From positions 51,043 through 83,200 of the forward strand of contig NZ_MDGK01000034.1 of NCBI RefSeq assembly GCF_001870465.1: DNA of 32,158 nt, given 5' to 3'. The translations under genes and the position numbers were made by a program. Positions 1 through 8,328 of the stretch are shown piece by piece (positions within the stretch are counted from its first letter, which is position 1; each line of letters opens with the position of its first letter). The notes under the pieces are model-generated. The model saw only the letters and a program-made list of their open reading frames with translations, had not been told where the DNA came from and made no database searches. This stretch comes from Pseudomonas extremorientalis (GTDB lineage Bacteria > Pseudomonadota > Gammaproteobacteria > Pseudomonadales > Pseudomonadaceae).

Positions 1-72
1 ATCAAAATCAAAAGCAGATCAAAAGCCAGAGCCAGAGCAAACCACCCTTCAACTGATACATGAAGATCAAAC

Positions 73-100
73 TGTGGGAGGGGGCTTGCCCCCTCCCACA
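73..100. repeat. REP palindrome, single perfect hairpin
   Basis: A 28-bp perfect dyad has 13-bp arms and a TT loop, beginning TGTGGGAGGGGGC. It is the standard P. fluorescens-group REP core. Here it stands alone, without the spaced partner of a REPIN. Copies or variants occur at 10151-10177, 22811-22910, 25611-25698 and 28704-28804. Such elements are normally non-coding and moved by a RAYT transposase, and no RAYT gene is present in this window. Confidence 0.9.
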
Positions 101-144
101 CTTTGACCGAGTACCGGCCATACAATCCGGTCGGCTCTAAGGCC

Positions 145-430
145 GCCGCGCTCTTGCTTTTGATCTGGGATCGCCCCGTCAAACACGCTGGCCGAACGCA
201 GGCTTGAATCCGTGGGTAACCCGGCAGGACGCCGGGTTAGCCGCACTGGGCCATGGATGGCCCATTGCGGCGGCCCACGGATTCAAGCCGGAGAGAGGGC
301 ACACCGAGCCTAGGCGAGGTGCCGAGTGTTGGGGCAAGAGCGTTTTGCTTACTTTGCGCTCTTCAAAAGTGAGCCGCTGTAAGAGCGGAACCATAAGTAG
401 CCGTTACCGAAGCATCGGATATGTACTCAG
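145..430. repeat. Long intergenic repeat element with cloverleaf-like left half
   Basis: This stretch matches from memory a high-copy non-coding repeat of the P. fluorescens group. Its left half (201-289) folds into a three-way junction. Its right half (297-430) recurs in inverted orientation at 31999-32135. The element ends with CGGATATGTACTCAG directly against the stop codon of the LysR gene (TGA at 433-431). The segment 15-26 is an exact 12-bp inverted repeat of 156-167 (GCTTTTGATCTG). Short open frames across it are, in my reading, artefacts. The exact left boundary is uncertain. Nothing else was found in 1-430 except the REP hairpin. Confidence 0.8.
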
Positions 431-1339
431 TCAAACCACCCGAGCCATATGCTCCCCAATCCTGCCCCTCAACCACCGCTCCGCCGGGTCATTGTCATGC
501 ACCCCACTCCACACCATCGACAACTCCGCCGCATCGATCGCAAACGGCGGGTCCTGCGCCCGTAGCGACGTGCCCTCCGTCAACGCACACGCAGCATAAT
601 CCGGCACCGTCGCAATAATCTGCGTACCGGCAAGCAACGCCCGCAACCCACTGAACTGCGGCACCGCCAGCACCACCCGGCGGGTACGACCAATGCGCGC
701 CAGGTCCAGGTCGATGTTGCCGCTCAAATCCCCCGAAAACGACACCATCGCATGGGGCCGTTCGCAGTAGTCGTCGAGGGTCAACGGTTCAACACCGTCA
801 TCCCCACGCAAGACCTTGCACGGAATATCCCGCAGTTTCTTGCGCTTGGCATTCGCCGGCAATTCCGTGGTGTAGCTCACCCCCACCGAAATCTCGCCGC
901 TGGCCAGCAGCGACGACATCAACAGGTAATTGGCCCGACGCACCACCACGATGATCCCCGGTGCCTCTTCGCGCAGTTGGCTGAGCAACGGTGGGAACAG
1001 GCCAAATTCAGCGTCGTCCGAGAGGCCAATGCGAAACACTGCACAACTGGTGGAAGGGTCGAAATCCTTGGCACGGCTGACCGCGCCGGAAATGGTGTCC
1101 ATGGCCGGTTGCAACTCCTTGAGTATCGCCACGGCGCGTGGCGTGGGTTCCATGCCCCGCCCGTTGCGCAGCAGCAACGGGTCGTCGAACAGATCGCGCA
1201 AGCGTCCCAGTGCCGCACTCACCGCCGGTTGGCCCATGAAGAGTTTTTCGGCGACCCGGGTCAGGTTCTTCTCGAACATCAACGCCTCGAAAATCACCAG
1301 CAGGTTCATGTCGACGCGGCGCAGGTCGTTGCGATTCAT
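431..1339 (-). CDS. LysR-family transcriptional regulator
   Basis: This is a 302-residue LysR-type regulator. The N-terminal helix-turn-helix covers about residues 10-68, with MNLLVIFEALMFEKNLTRVA followed by GQPAVSAALGRLRDLF. The effector-binding domain follows. The wording of the N-terminus (VDMNLLVIFEAL) resembles the NodD/LeuO/LinR branch. The start at 1339 was chosen because it places the canonical LysR N-terminus near residue 1. An upstream ATG at 1429 would add 30 residues unlike the family. The ribosome-binding site is weak. The gene is divergent from the AraC gene at 1544, and the roughly 200-bp gap probably holds both promoters. The target is unknown. The stop codon abuts the repeat ending at 430. 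Confidence 0.85.
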   Translation of the reverse strand: MNRNDLRRVDMNLLVIFEALMFEKNLTRVAEKLFMGQPAVSAALGRLRDLFDDPLLLRNGRGMEPTPRAVAILKELQPAMDTISGAVSRAKDFDPSTSCAVFRIGLSDDAEFGLFPPLLSQLREEAPGIIVVVRRANYLLMSSLLASGEISVGVSYTTELPANAKRKKLRDIPCKVLRGDDGVEPLTLDDYCERPHAMVSFSGDLSGNIDLDLARIGRTRRVVLAVPQFSGLRALLAGTQIIATVPDYAACALTEGTSLRAQDPPFAIDAAELSMVWSGVHDNDPAERWLRGRIGEHMARVV

Positions 1340-1543
1340 GGTGATATCCACACGGTTGGCAAGCTCACAGATAACCACGCCAGGCGCCGGCCACATTGCA
1401 CGCCTGTGCTGTCTTTTCCTGGTCGGCACCTGGCGAAATTAACAACGATTAACTCGTCAGCCGGACGGTCCGGCAACAAGATTGGCCACGTCTACACTGC
1501 ATCCATCCACCGGGAACGCTCCCATCGACTGCGGATATCTGTC

Positions 1544-1942
1544 ATGGCCCGACTCGATCAATACACCCCTCGCTTGTCCGCCACCGGGGGCCTGTGCCCC
1601 CGGCGCGAGCGCATCGCCAAGCAACTGATCCTGGCCAATCTCGGCGAAAGCCTGGCCATTGCCGACATCGCCCAGGCCTGCGCCCTGTCGCGCAGCCATT
1701 TTTCCCGTGCCTTCAAGTGCACCACCGGGCTGTCGCCGCAGGAATGGATCCGCCAACAGCGCATCCAGCGGGCCAAGGAACTGATTGCCCAGTCATCCTT
1801 GAGCCTGACGCAAATCAGCCTGGAATGCGGCTTCTGCGACCAGGCGCACTTTTGTCATATGTTCACCCGTAGCGAAGGCGTCAACCCGATGACCTGGCGA
1901 AATCACCACTCTCGCCCTAAACCGCAAGTGATCGCGGCCTAG
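1544..1942 (+). CDS. Short AraC-family DNA-binding protein (HTH domain only)
   Basis: This 132-residue protein consists essentially of one AraC/XylS DNA-binding domain with its two helix-turn-helix units. The first contains ADIAQACALSRSHFSRAFK and the second contains QISLECGFCDQAHFCHMF. The family signature at the end (F-x-x-x-x-G-x-x-P-x-x-W/Y) is seen as FTRSEGVNPMTW. There is no sensor domain, so activity is probably set by expression level or a partner. The start at 1544 is the only reasonable ATG; the frame stays open upstream but that reads antisense to the LysR gene. The next gene, a large regulator, begins 58 nt downstream on the same strand and may be co-transcribed. Confidence 0.82.
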   Translation: MARLDQYTPRLSATGGLCPRRERIAKQLILANLGESLAIADIAQACALSRSHFSRAFKCTTGLSPQEWIRQQRIQRAKELIAQSSLSLTQISLECGFCDQAHFCHMFTRSEGVNPMTWRNHHSRPKPQVIAA

Positions 1943-2000
1943 TGGTCCTGGCCTGCCTGGCCTATGCTGGCCGCTCATCCCGTTCCGAGCATGGCCACCC

Positions 2001-4763
2001 ATGAACGACCTCAGCGACCAGGCCGTGCATTTCGGCCCCTACCGCATCCACCCGCGCCAGCGCCTGGTGCTGGAGGCCGGTCGACCGTTGCGGCTGGGCC
2101 GGCGTGCGGTGGATATCCTGCTGATCCTGCTGGAACAGGCCGGCAATGTGGTGAGCAAGCAGGAACTGATTGCCCGCGTCTGGCCCAGGAGCGTGGTGGA
2201 AGACGGCAACCTGCGGGTGCACATGGCGGCGTTGCGCAAGGCATTGGGCGATGGCCAGGCCGGGCAGCGCTATATCGTGACCGTAGCCCAGCGGGGCTAC
2301 AGTTTTGTTGCGCCACTGAGCATCGAGCCGATGACCCTGCCAACCGAAGGTGCCCCCCAACGCCCCTGCCACAATTTGCCGCTGCGCCGTACGCGCATGC
2401 TCGGCCGCCAGGCCCTGATCGACAGCCTGGTACAGCAACTGCCCGAGCAACGCTTTATCACCCTGACCGGCGCCGGCGGCATCGGCAAGACCACAGTGGC
2501 GCTGCGGGTGGCGGAATTGCTGATCGGGCACTACCGCGACGGCATCCTCTTACTGGACCTGGCGCCACTGAGCGCGCCATCGATGATCCTGCCCAACCTT
2601 GCCGCCCTGCTCGACCTTACCCACGCTGAGCACGAAGCCCTGCCCACGTTTGCGCGGCGCTTGCAGGAGCACCAGTTGCTGCTGGTGATCGACAATTGCG
2701 AACACGTGCTCGACGACATCGCCCTGATCAGTGAAACCCTGCTGCGCCACGCGCCCCGATTGCACATCCTGGCCACCAGCCGCGAGGCATTGCGCGCCGA
2801 GGGCGAACACGTGCAGCGCCTGGAGCCCCTGGCCTGCCCGCCCGCCACCGGCAACCGCGCCCAGGCGCTGGGCTACCCGGCCCTGCAATTGTTGATCGAG
2901 CGGGCCATGTCCCATCAGGACAGCTTTGAACTGAGCGAGGCCGAGCTGCCGCTGGCGATTGATATCTGCCAGCGCCTGGACGGTATTCCCCTGGCCATCG
3001 AACTCGTGGCGGCGCAGATCGAACGCTTCGGCCTGCCCGGACTGCTGGTGCAAATGGAAGACAACTTTCGCCTGCTCACGAGAGGCCGGCGCAGCGCCCT
3101 GCCCCGTCATCAAACCCTGCGCGCCACCCTGGACTGGAGCTTTGCGCTACTGACCGCCTGCGAACAGATCTGCCTGCGTCGCCTGGCGGTATTTCGCGGA
3201 GGGTTCAGCCTGGCCAGCGCAGCGGCGGTGATTGCCGGGGAGCAGATTGCACCACACGAAGTGCTGGGTTCGATCACCCAGTTGGTCGCCAAGTCCTTGC
3301 TCAATGTGGAAGCCGGCGATGACGAGATGGTCTACCGCCTGCTGGACATCACCCGCACCTATGCCCTGGAAAAACTCAGCGTCGCCCAAGAACTCCACGC
3401 TACCCGCCAGCGCCACGCCGAGCGCTGCCTGGCGCAGATGAACCAGGCCCAGGACGATTGGGAGCTGATCGCAACCCAGACCTGGATCGACCGTTATGCG
3501 CCGCTGCGCGAAGACATCCGCGCCGCCCTCGACTGGGGCCTGGGCGACCAGGGTGCGCACCTGCTGGGCATTCGCCTGACGGTGAGTGCGATGCCGTTGT
3601 GGCAGGAGTTGTCGCTGCTGCGCGAACATGGCTTGTATGTGGGCAAGGCCCTGGCGCGACTGAGGCAATCGAATGCGCCGAGCCAGCGCTTGAACATGGC
3701 CTTGCAGCTGGCGCTGGGCAGTTTTTCCTATCACACCCAGGGCGGCACGCCGCAGACCATTGCAGCATTCAGTTGCGCGCGTCGCCTGGCGGAAGCCGGC
3801 AAGGACCTGGCCGGCCAGTTACGTGCGGTATCGGGGCACATGGCGGTAAACCTGTGCTGCGGCAACTACCGGGAGGCCTTGGCGCAGAGCCTGCACTTCG
3901 ACCAGCTCGGCCCCCGTGCCGAGCCTTTGCTGCCCCTCAGTGCCCAGCGCCTGCGGGTGTTGGCACAGCACTTCGCCGGTCACCAGGCCCTCGCGCAGCA
4001 CAATGCCGAGCAAGTGATCCAGCGCATGGCCCAGAGCGGCCATCTCAACCGCTTTACCCATGGCTTTGGCGTGCAGTACGACCAGAGCGTCGCCTCGCTG
4101 ACCATCCTTGCACGCATCCTGTGGCTGCGCGGTTATCCGGAGCGTGCGTGGCGTACGGCGAGCCAGGCGCTGGCGCTGGCCTTGCAAATCAATCACGGTA
4201 CGTCGATCTGCTACACCCTGGCATTGGCCGGGGTGGTCATCGCTCGCTACAACGGCGACAGCGCCATGGCCCACGAACACCAGGATCAACTGCTGCAGCA
4301 GGCGCAAAAGCACTCGGTGCAGTTGTTTCACACCTGGGCGCGTTGTTATGAGGGCACGCTAGCCATCGCGGATGTGCAGGGATTGGGCCTGGTCGAGGAT
4401 ATCCTGGTGACCTTCAATGCAATCGAGGTCAGTGACGCGGCCTTCGAGCGCGCCAGAAGTGGCGCAGCCGGCTGGTGCACCCCGGAAATCCTGCGAGTGC
4501 GCGCCGAAAGCCTGGCCGACAGCCGTGCGGCAGAAGCCCTGCTGCTGGAAGCCCTGGGCCTGGCGCACCAGCAAGGCGCGCTGGCCTGGGAATTACGCAG
4601 TGCAACCTCGTTGGCAAGCCTGTGGCAGACGCAAGGCCGCGTAAAGGCGGCGCGCGATTTGCTGGGTTCGATCTACGCCCGCTTCACCGAAGGCTTTGCC
4701 ACCCAGGACCTAGTCCGCGTACGCAGCCTGCTCGACCAGTTGCAGGACAAACGGCCGGCCTGA
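2001..4763 (+). CDS. Large OmpR-type winged-helix regulator with STAND ATPase and helical C-terminus
   Basis: The 920-residue protein has three parts. Residues 10-106 form an OmpR/PhoB-type winged helix (LGRRAVDILLILLEQAG, then NLRVHMAALRKALG and the wing QRGYSFVAP). An NB-ARC/AAA-like ATPase follows, with Walker A GAGGIGKTT at 157-165 and Walker B LLLVIDNCEHVLD at 226-238, then a sensor-like LATSREAL. The remainder, about 480 residues, is alpha-helical and Ala/Leu-rich, as in TPR-type STAND regulators. There is no receiver domain, so it is not a normal two-component protein. The inducer is unknown. Its 3' end overlaps by 54 bp the convergent paralogue at 4710-6179. Confidence 0.85.
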   Translation: MNDLSDQAVHFGPYRIHPRQRLVLEAGRPLRLGRRAVDILLILLEQAGNVVSKQELIARVWPRSVVEDGNLRVHMAALRKALGDGQAGQRYIVTVAQRGYSFVAPLSIEPMTLPTEGAPQRPCHNLPLRRTRMLGRQALIDSLVQQLPEQRFITLTGAGGIGKTTVALRVAELLIGHYRDGILLLDLAPLSAPSMILPNLAALLDLTHAEHEALPTFARRLQEHQLLLVIDNCEHVLDDIALISETLLRHAPRLHILATSREALRAEGEHVQRLEPLACPPATGNRAQALGYPALQLLIERAMSHQDSFELSEAELPLAIDICQRLDGIPLAIELVAAQIERFGLPGLLVQMEDNFRLLTRGRRSALPRHQTLRATLDWSFALLTACEQICLRRLAVFRGGFSLASAAAVIAGEQIAPHEVLGSITQLVAKSLLNVEAGDDEMVYRLLDITRTYALEKLSVAQELHATRQRHAERCLAQMNQAQDDWELIATQTWIDRYAPLREDIRAALDWGLGDQGAHLLGIRLTVSAMPLWQELSLLREHGLYVGKALARLRQSNAPSQRLNMALQLALGSFSYHTQGGTPQTIAAFSCARRLAEAGKDLAGQLRAVSGHMAVNLCCGNYREALAQSLHFDQLGPRAEPLLPLSAQRLRVLAQHFAGHQALAQHNAEQVIQRMAQSGHLNRFTHGFGVQYDQSVASLTILARILWLRGYPERAWRTASQALALALQINHGTSICYTLALAGVVIARYNGDSAMAHEHQDQLLQQAQKHSVQLFHTWARCYEGTLAIADVQGLGLVEDILVTFNAIEVSDAAFERARSGAAGWCTPEILRVRAESLADSRAAEALLLEALGLAHQQGALAWELRSATSLASLWQTQGRVKAARDLLGSIYARFTEGFATQDLVRVRSLLDQLQDKRPA

Positions 4764-6179
4764 AAACGGCCCTAGGTAATGCCCGTAGCCCTGCTGCAAA
4801 CGCGCCACCTGCAACGGGTCGCGCAGTTGCGCCAGGGCGTAGCTGCGCACGCAATTGAGCAGGCGGTAACGCGGGCTGCCTGGGCCCGGTTCCAGGGTCA
4901 GCAGCGACGCACCCACCAAGCGCCCCAGCAGGTAGGACAGGTCGGCGTGTTCCAACTCGGTCCCGGCGACCAGTTCACTCAAGGTGGGCACGGTCACGGC
5001 CATCTTGAATAAACCCAATTGCAGGAATAGCCAGCGCTCCGGCAGGCTCAGGCGCTGGTAGGTCCAGTCCAGGGCCGCCGTCAGGGATTGGTGGCGTTCC
5101 ACCGCGGTGCGCCGGCCTCGGGTCAGCACCTGCAAGCCCGCGCGCAACTGCTGCTGCAAACCGCGCACACCGAGGGCATCGACTTGGGCGGCGGCCAACT
5201 CCAAGGCCAGTGGGATACCGTCCAGACGCCGACAGATGTCTCGCAGCGGCGCCAGGTCATGGAGGCGCAGCGCGAACCCTTGCTGGCCGGCACGCACCCG
5301 CGCAACAAATAACTGCACCGCCGGGTAAGCCATCGCCTGTTCGATACAGCCCATGGCCGCCGGCGCCGGGATCGCCAGCCTCGGCACACGCTGTACCCAT
5401 TCACCGGGGACTTGCAGGCTTTCACGGCTGGTCACCAGCACGCTGACCTGAGGCGCGGTTTCGCGCAGCACACGCACCAGATGCCGGCAGGCGCCGAGCA
5501 GCAGGTCTGCGCCGTCGAGCACCAGCAACAGTTGGCGCGAGGCCAATTGACGGCACAGCTCGCTGGCGTGGGCGCAGGGTTCCAGGTGCAGCGCGGCAGC
5601 CAGGTCGCGCAGCATGGTCATCGGTGCTTCCACCGTAGCCAGGTCAACCCACCACACGCCGTCCCGGTAGCGCGGCAACACGCGCTGGGCCAATGCCAGG
5701 GCCAGGGTGCTTTTGCCGACACCGGCGCACCCGGTGAGGGTCATCAGGTGTTGCCCGGACAGACGCCGAACCAGCACGCCCAACACCTCGTCACGGCCCA
5801 CCACCGCACTGAGCCGCGCCGTCAGGTTGTGCCGAGGCAGCGCGGCGGGCTGCGCGCCCTGCACCGGGGCTGCGAAACAGTAGCCGCGCAGAGGGTCATT
5901 AAGAATGAACTGCTGCCCATCGAGCACGCGACGCAGTGCGGCGATGTGCACCCTCAGGTTGTTTTCTTCCACCACGCTGTTCGGCCAGACCCGCTCGATC
6001 AGAGTGGCTTTGCTGATGAACTGCCCGGGCGCTTCGAGCAGCGCCGTGAGGATATCCAGCGCCCGCCCGCCCACAGGCACCGGCCAACCCGACTTGCTGA
6101 CCAACCGCTGCTGCCGGTGAAACACATAGGCACCGAAGCGTACCGTGCCATCAGCGTCAATCGCCTGAGGATTGTTCAT
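4710..6179 (-). CDS. OmpR-type winged-helix regulator with STAND ATPase, short paralogue lacking the TPR-like tail
   Basis: The 489-residue protein has the same plan as the gene it converges on. A winged helix lies at about 14-105 (VGGRALDILTALLEAPGQF, NNLRVHIAALRRVL, LRGYCFAAP). The ATPase has Walker A GCAGVGKST at 150-158 and a Walker-B-like LLLVLDGAD at 217-225. It ends soon after the ATPase/winged region, about 430 residues before its neighbour would, so the helical sensor part is missing. No frameshift is visible in the remaining reading frame. The stop codon lies inside the 3' end of the opposing gene. It may be a natural short form or a truncated duplicate. Confidence 0.8.
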   Translation of the reverse strand: MNNPQAIDADGTVRFGAYVFHRQQRLVSKSGWPVPVGGRALDILTALLEAPGQFISKATLIERVWPNSVVEENNLRVHIAALRRVLDGQQFILNDPLRGYCFAAPVQGAQPAALPRHNLTARLSAVVGRDEVLGVLVRRLSGQHLMTLTGCAGVGKSTLALALAQRVLPRYRDGVWWVDLATVEAPMTMLRDLAAALHLEPCAHASELCRQLASRQLLLVLDGADLLLGACRHLVRVLRETAPQVSVLVTSRESLQVPGEWVQRVPRLAIPAPAAMGCIEQAMAYPAVQLFVARVRAGQQGFALRLHDLAPLRDICRRLDGIPLALELAAAQVDALGVRGLQQQLRAGLQVLTRGRRTAVERHQSLTAALDWTYQRLSLPERWLFLQLGLFKMAVTVPTLSELVAGTELEHADLSYLLGRLVGASLLTLEPGPGSPRYRLLNCVRSYALAQLRDPLQVARLQQGYGHYLGPFSGRPFVLQLVEQAAYAD

Positions 6180-6195
6180 GTGTGCAATAGCGCTG

Positions 6196-6217
6196 AAACG
6201 CCCGGCCCTGGGCGTTT
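6196..6217 (-). terminator. Intergenic hairpin, possible terminator after the GlxA gene
   Basis: An 8-bp perfect stem (AAACGCCC with GGGCGTTT) and a 6-nt loop lie 17 nt upstream of the regulator start at 6179 and about 110 nt after the GlxA stop. Both genes are on the minus strand. There is no long U-run, so termination is only a suggestion. Confidence 0.4.
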
Positions 6218-6328
6218 GCGCATCCTTTTCCGTGGGCTTGACGCTATCTTGCCAGCTACCCGTGACAGGACAATGCTGGCACAGGGAGCGATACGGACAT
6301 TCGGGTGCGCGAGACGGACATTCTGTCG

Positions 6329-7279
6329 TTAACTGAACTGCTGTCGGTATTGGGTCGGGTTGAGGCCCAGTTTTTCACTGAACAGAAAGCGCATATGCCG
6401 CACGCTACCGAAGCCTGCGTGAAAAGCCACGGTCTTGAGCTGCAGGTCGGTGGTTTCCAGCAATTGCCGGGCGCGGTCGATGCGTGCACCTTGCAGGAAG
6501 ACCATGGGCGTCATCTGCACTTCCTTGGCGAACAGCCGCGCAAAATGGCGGGCGCTCATGCCGGCCAACTCAGCCATGGACTCGATGGTGAACGGTTGGT
6601 CCAGATGCGCCAGCACATGGTTCTGTACCCGGGTAATCGTGGTTTCCTGCGGTGCCACCGCCGCCGTCATCGGGCTGAACTGCGCCTGGCCGCCCTGGCG
6701 TTTCATCACCACCAGCAACACCTTGGCCACGTCCACGGCGACTTGTTTGCCATGGTCCTGGGCCACCACCGACAGCGCCAGGTCGATGCCGGCCGTGACG
6801 CCGCCCGAAGTGATCAGGCGCCCGTCCTGCAGGTAGATGCGATCCGTTTCGACCATTGCCTTGGGAAACGCCTTGATCAGTCGCTCGGTGTAGTGCCAGT
6901 GCGTGGTCACGCGGTGACCGTCCAGCAGCCCGGCATGCCCCAGCACAAAGGCCCCGGTGCAGATCGAACCGAAGCGCCGCGCCCGCGGAGCCGCGGCCCT
7001 CAGCCACGGCAGCAGCGCCGGATGACATTCGTTATAGGCACCGGGGCCGCCGGGCACCAGCAGCAGGTCATAGGCATCCTGGGCCTGGTCCAGCAGCAGG
7101 TCAGTCTGCACGGCTACGCCATTGGAGGCGCGCAATGGACCGGGCTCGGTGCCGAGGGTGAGGATCTGGTAGTGCGCCGACGCTGGCAGGTAACGGTTGG
7201 CAATGGAAAACACCTCGAGCGGCCCTGCCATATCGAGCAGGAGGAAGTCCGGAAACAGCACCATGGCCACGGTTTTCAT
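6329..7279 (-). CDS. GlxA-family transcriptional regulator (DJ-1/PfpI-like domain plus AraC HTH)
   Basis: In this 316-residue protein, residues 1-190 are a DJ-1/PfpI-type domain with the nucleophile-elbow-like GSICTGAFVLG (Cys107) and the following HWHYTERL. Residues from about 215 to the end are an AraC/XylS HTH domain (MAELAGMSARHFARLFAKE, then AFHAGFGSVRHMRFLF). Proteins of this build sense small metabolites and are not known proteases. The gene is divergent from the pirin gene at 7460. The 180-bp AT-richer gap contains a dyad that could be its operator, so pirin is a plausible target. Confidence 0.88.
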   Translation of the reverse strand: MKTVAMVLFPDFLLLDMAGPLEVFSIANRYLPASAHYQILTLGTEPGPLRASNGVAVQTDLLLDQAQDAYDLLLVPGGPGAYNECHPALLPWLRAAAPRARRFGSICTGAFVLGHAGLLDGHRVTTHWHYTERLIKAFPKAMVETDRIYLQDGRLITSGGVTAGIDLALSVVAQDHGKQVAVDVAKVLLVVMKRQGGQAQFSPMTAAVAPQETTITRVQNHVLAHLDQPFTIESMAELAGMSARHFARLFAKEVQMTPMVFLQGARIDRARQLLETTDLQLKTVAFHAGFGSVRHMRFLFSEKLGLNPTQYRQQFS

Positions 7280-7332
7280 AGCGGGAAAGGTCCATCGGGA
7301 AGGAGTACGACAGGCATTATGACACGCTTGAA

Positions 7333-7355
7333 ACTGTCAACTTTAAAGAGACAGT
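7333..7355. promoter_or_regulatory. Inverted repeat between GlxA regulator and pirin genes, candidate operator
   Basis: ACTGTC (7333-7338) and GACAGT (7350-7355) are perfect inverted copies spaced by 11 nt, with a small palindrome CTTTAAAG in the spacer. The site lies in the only divergent promoter region of the two genes, 54 nt from one start and 105 nt from the other. Its assignment to the GlxA protein is an inference. Confidence 0.4.
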
Positions 7356-7459
7356 AATTCAGTTTTCATCTTCTTAATGAATATTCCAGTAACCATTAAC
7401 CTTCTTCTCAACGCAAGAGCCCTGCATGCCGCAGCCCGCTCTCACTTGAGGACAAGACC

Positions 7460-8182
7460 ATGCTGACCCTTCGCAAAGCTTCCGAACGCGGCGCCGCCAA
7501 TCACGGTTGGTTGAAGTCGTTCCACACCTTCTCGTTCGCCAACTACTGGAACCCGAACGAACAAGGGTTTTCCGACCTGCTGGTGATCAACGATGACCGT
7601 GTCGCCGCCGGCAAAGGTTTCGGCCAGCACCCACACCGCGATATGGAGATCTTCTCTTATGTGCTCGAAGGCGCCCTGGAACACAAGGACACCCTGGGCA
7701 CCGGCTCGGTGATCCGCCCCGGCGATGTGCAACTGATGAGCGCCGGCAGCGGCGTGGCCCACAGCGAGTTCAACCACAGCCAGACCCGTGGCGTGCACTT
7801 CCTGCAAATCTGGATCGTGCCTGCCGTGGCCGGTGCCGAACCACGCTACCAGCAGGAACACTTCAGCGAGGCCCAGAAACGTGGGCGCCTGCAGTTGATC
7901 ATCTCGCCGGACGGTGCCGATGGCTCCCTCAGCGTGCGCCAGGACGCACGGGTGTATGCCGGGCTGTTCAACGGTGATGAAACCGCGACCCTGGACCTGC
8001 CGCCCGATCGCCATGTGTACCTCCATGTGGCCCGGGGCAGCGTTGAAATCAACGGCCAGCGCTTGCGCGAAGGCGACGGCGCCCGGGTGCGGGATGAACG
8101 GCAGATCCGCTTGAGCCACGGTGAAGATGCCGAGGTGCTGGTGTTCGACCTGCGCCCGCAGGAACTGCCGCAGATGCCATGA
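7460..8182 (+). CDS. Pirin family bicupin protein (YhhW-like)
   Basis: This is a 240-residue two-domain cupin. The N-terminal cupin carries the complete metal site of the quercetinase-active pirins: His57 and His59 in GQHPHRDMEI, then His101 and Glu103 in GSGVAHSEFNHS. The C-terminal cupin (about 150-235) lacks such a set. E. coli YhhW, of the same length and with the same ligands, oxidises quercetin in vitro; the physiological substrate of such proteins is usually unknown. A RBS-like GAGGA precedes the ATG (gacaagaccATG). The gene is divergent from the GlxA regulator and probably controlled by it. Confidence 0.9.
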   Translation: MLTLRKASERGAANHGWLKSFHTFSFANYWNPNEQGFSDLLVINDDRVAAGKGFGQHPHRDMEIFSYVLEGALEHKDTLGTGSVIRPGDVQLMSAGSGVAHSEFNHSQTRGVHFLQIWIVPAVAGAEPRYQQEHFSEAQKRGRLQLIISPDGADGSLSVRQDARVYAGLFNGDETATLDLPPDRHVYLHVARGSVEINGQRLREGDGARVRDERQIRLSHGEDAEVLVFDLRPQELPQMP

Positions 8183-8190
8183 CCGGCCCC

Positions 8191-8218
8191 GCGATGGCTC
8201 GCAAAAACGAGCCATCGC
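8191..8218 (+). terminator. Perfect hairpin downstream of pirin gene
   Basis: An 11-bp perfect stem (GCGATGGCTCG with CGAGCCATCGC) and an A-rich 6-nt loop begin 8 nt after the pirin stop codon. There is no U-run, so it may be a weak terminator or an mRNA 3' stabiliser. Confidence 0.5.
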
Positions 8219-8328
8219 TGGCGTCGATAGTCACCATCAGCCCAATGAAGTTCTCTTGAAAAATGCAACGCGTAACATCAACCCCATACCAGGCAACACC
8301 CCAACCAACACACTCGGAGCACACTCTC

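Noticed and set aside
201..289. Cloverleaf-like fold considered as a tRNA
   Set aside because: It lacks the T-loop and D-loop sequences and the CCA-type acceptor arrangement. Stem sizes do not fit a tRNA.
179..394. Small minus-strand frame in the 5' repeat region
   Set aside because: It lies entirely inside the multicopy repeat, including the palindromic cloverleaf. Such frames are often misannotated as hypothetical proteins.
752..1543. N-terminal extension of the short AraC gene back to 752
   Set aside because: The extension reads antisense through the LysR gene and has no sensor-domain features; 1544 is the reasonable start.
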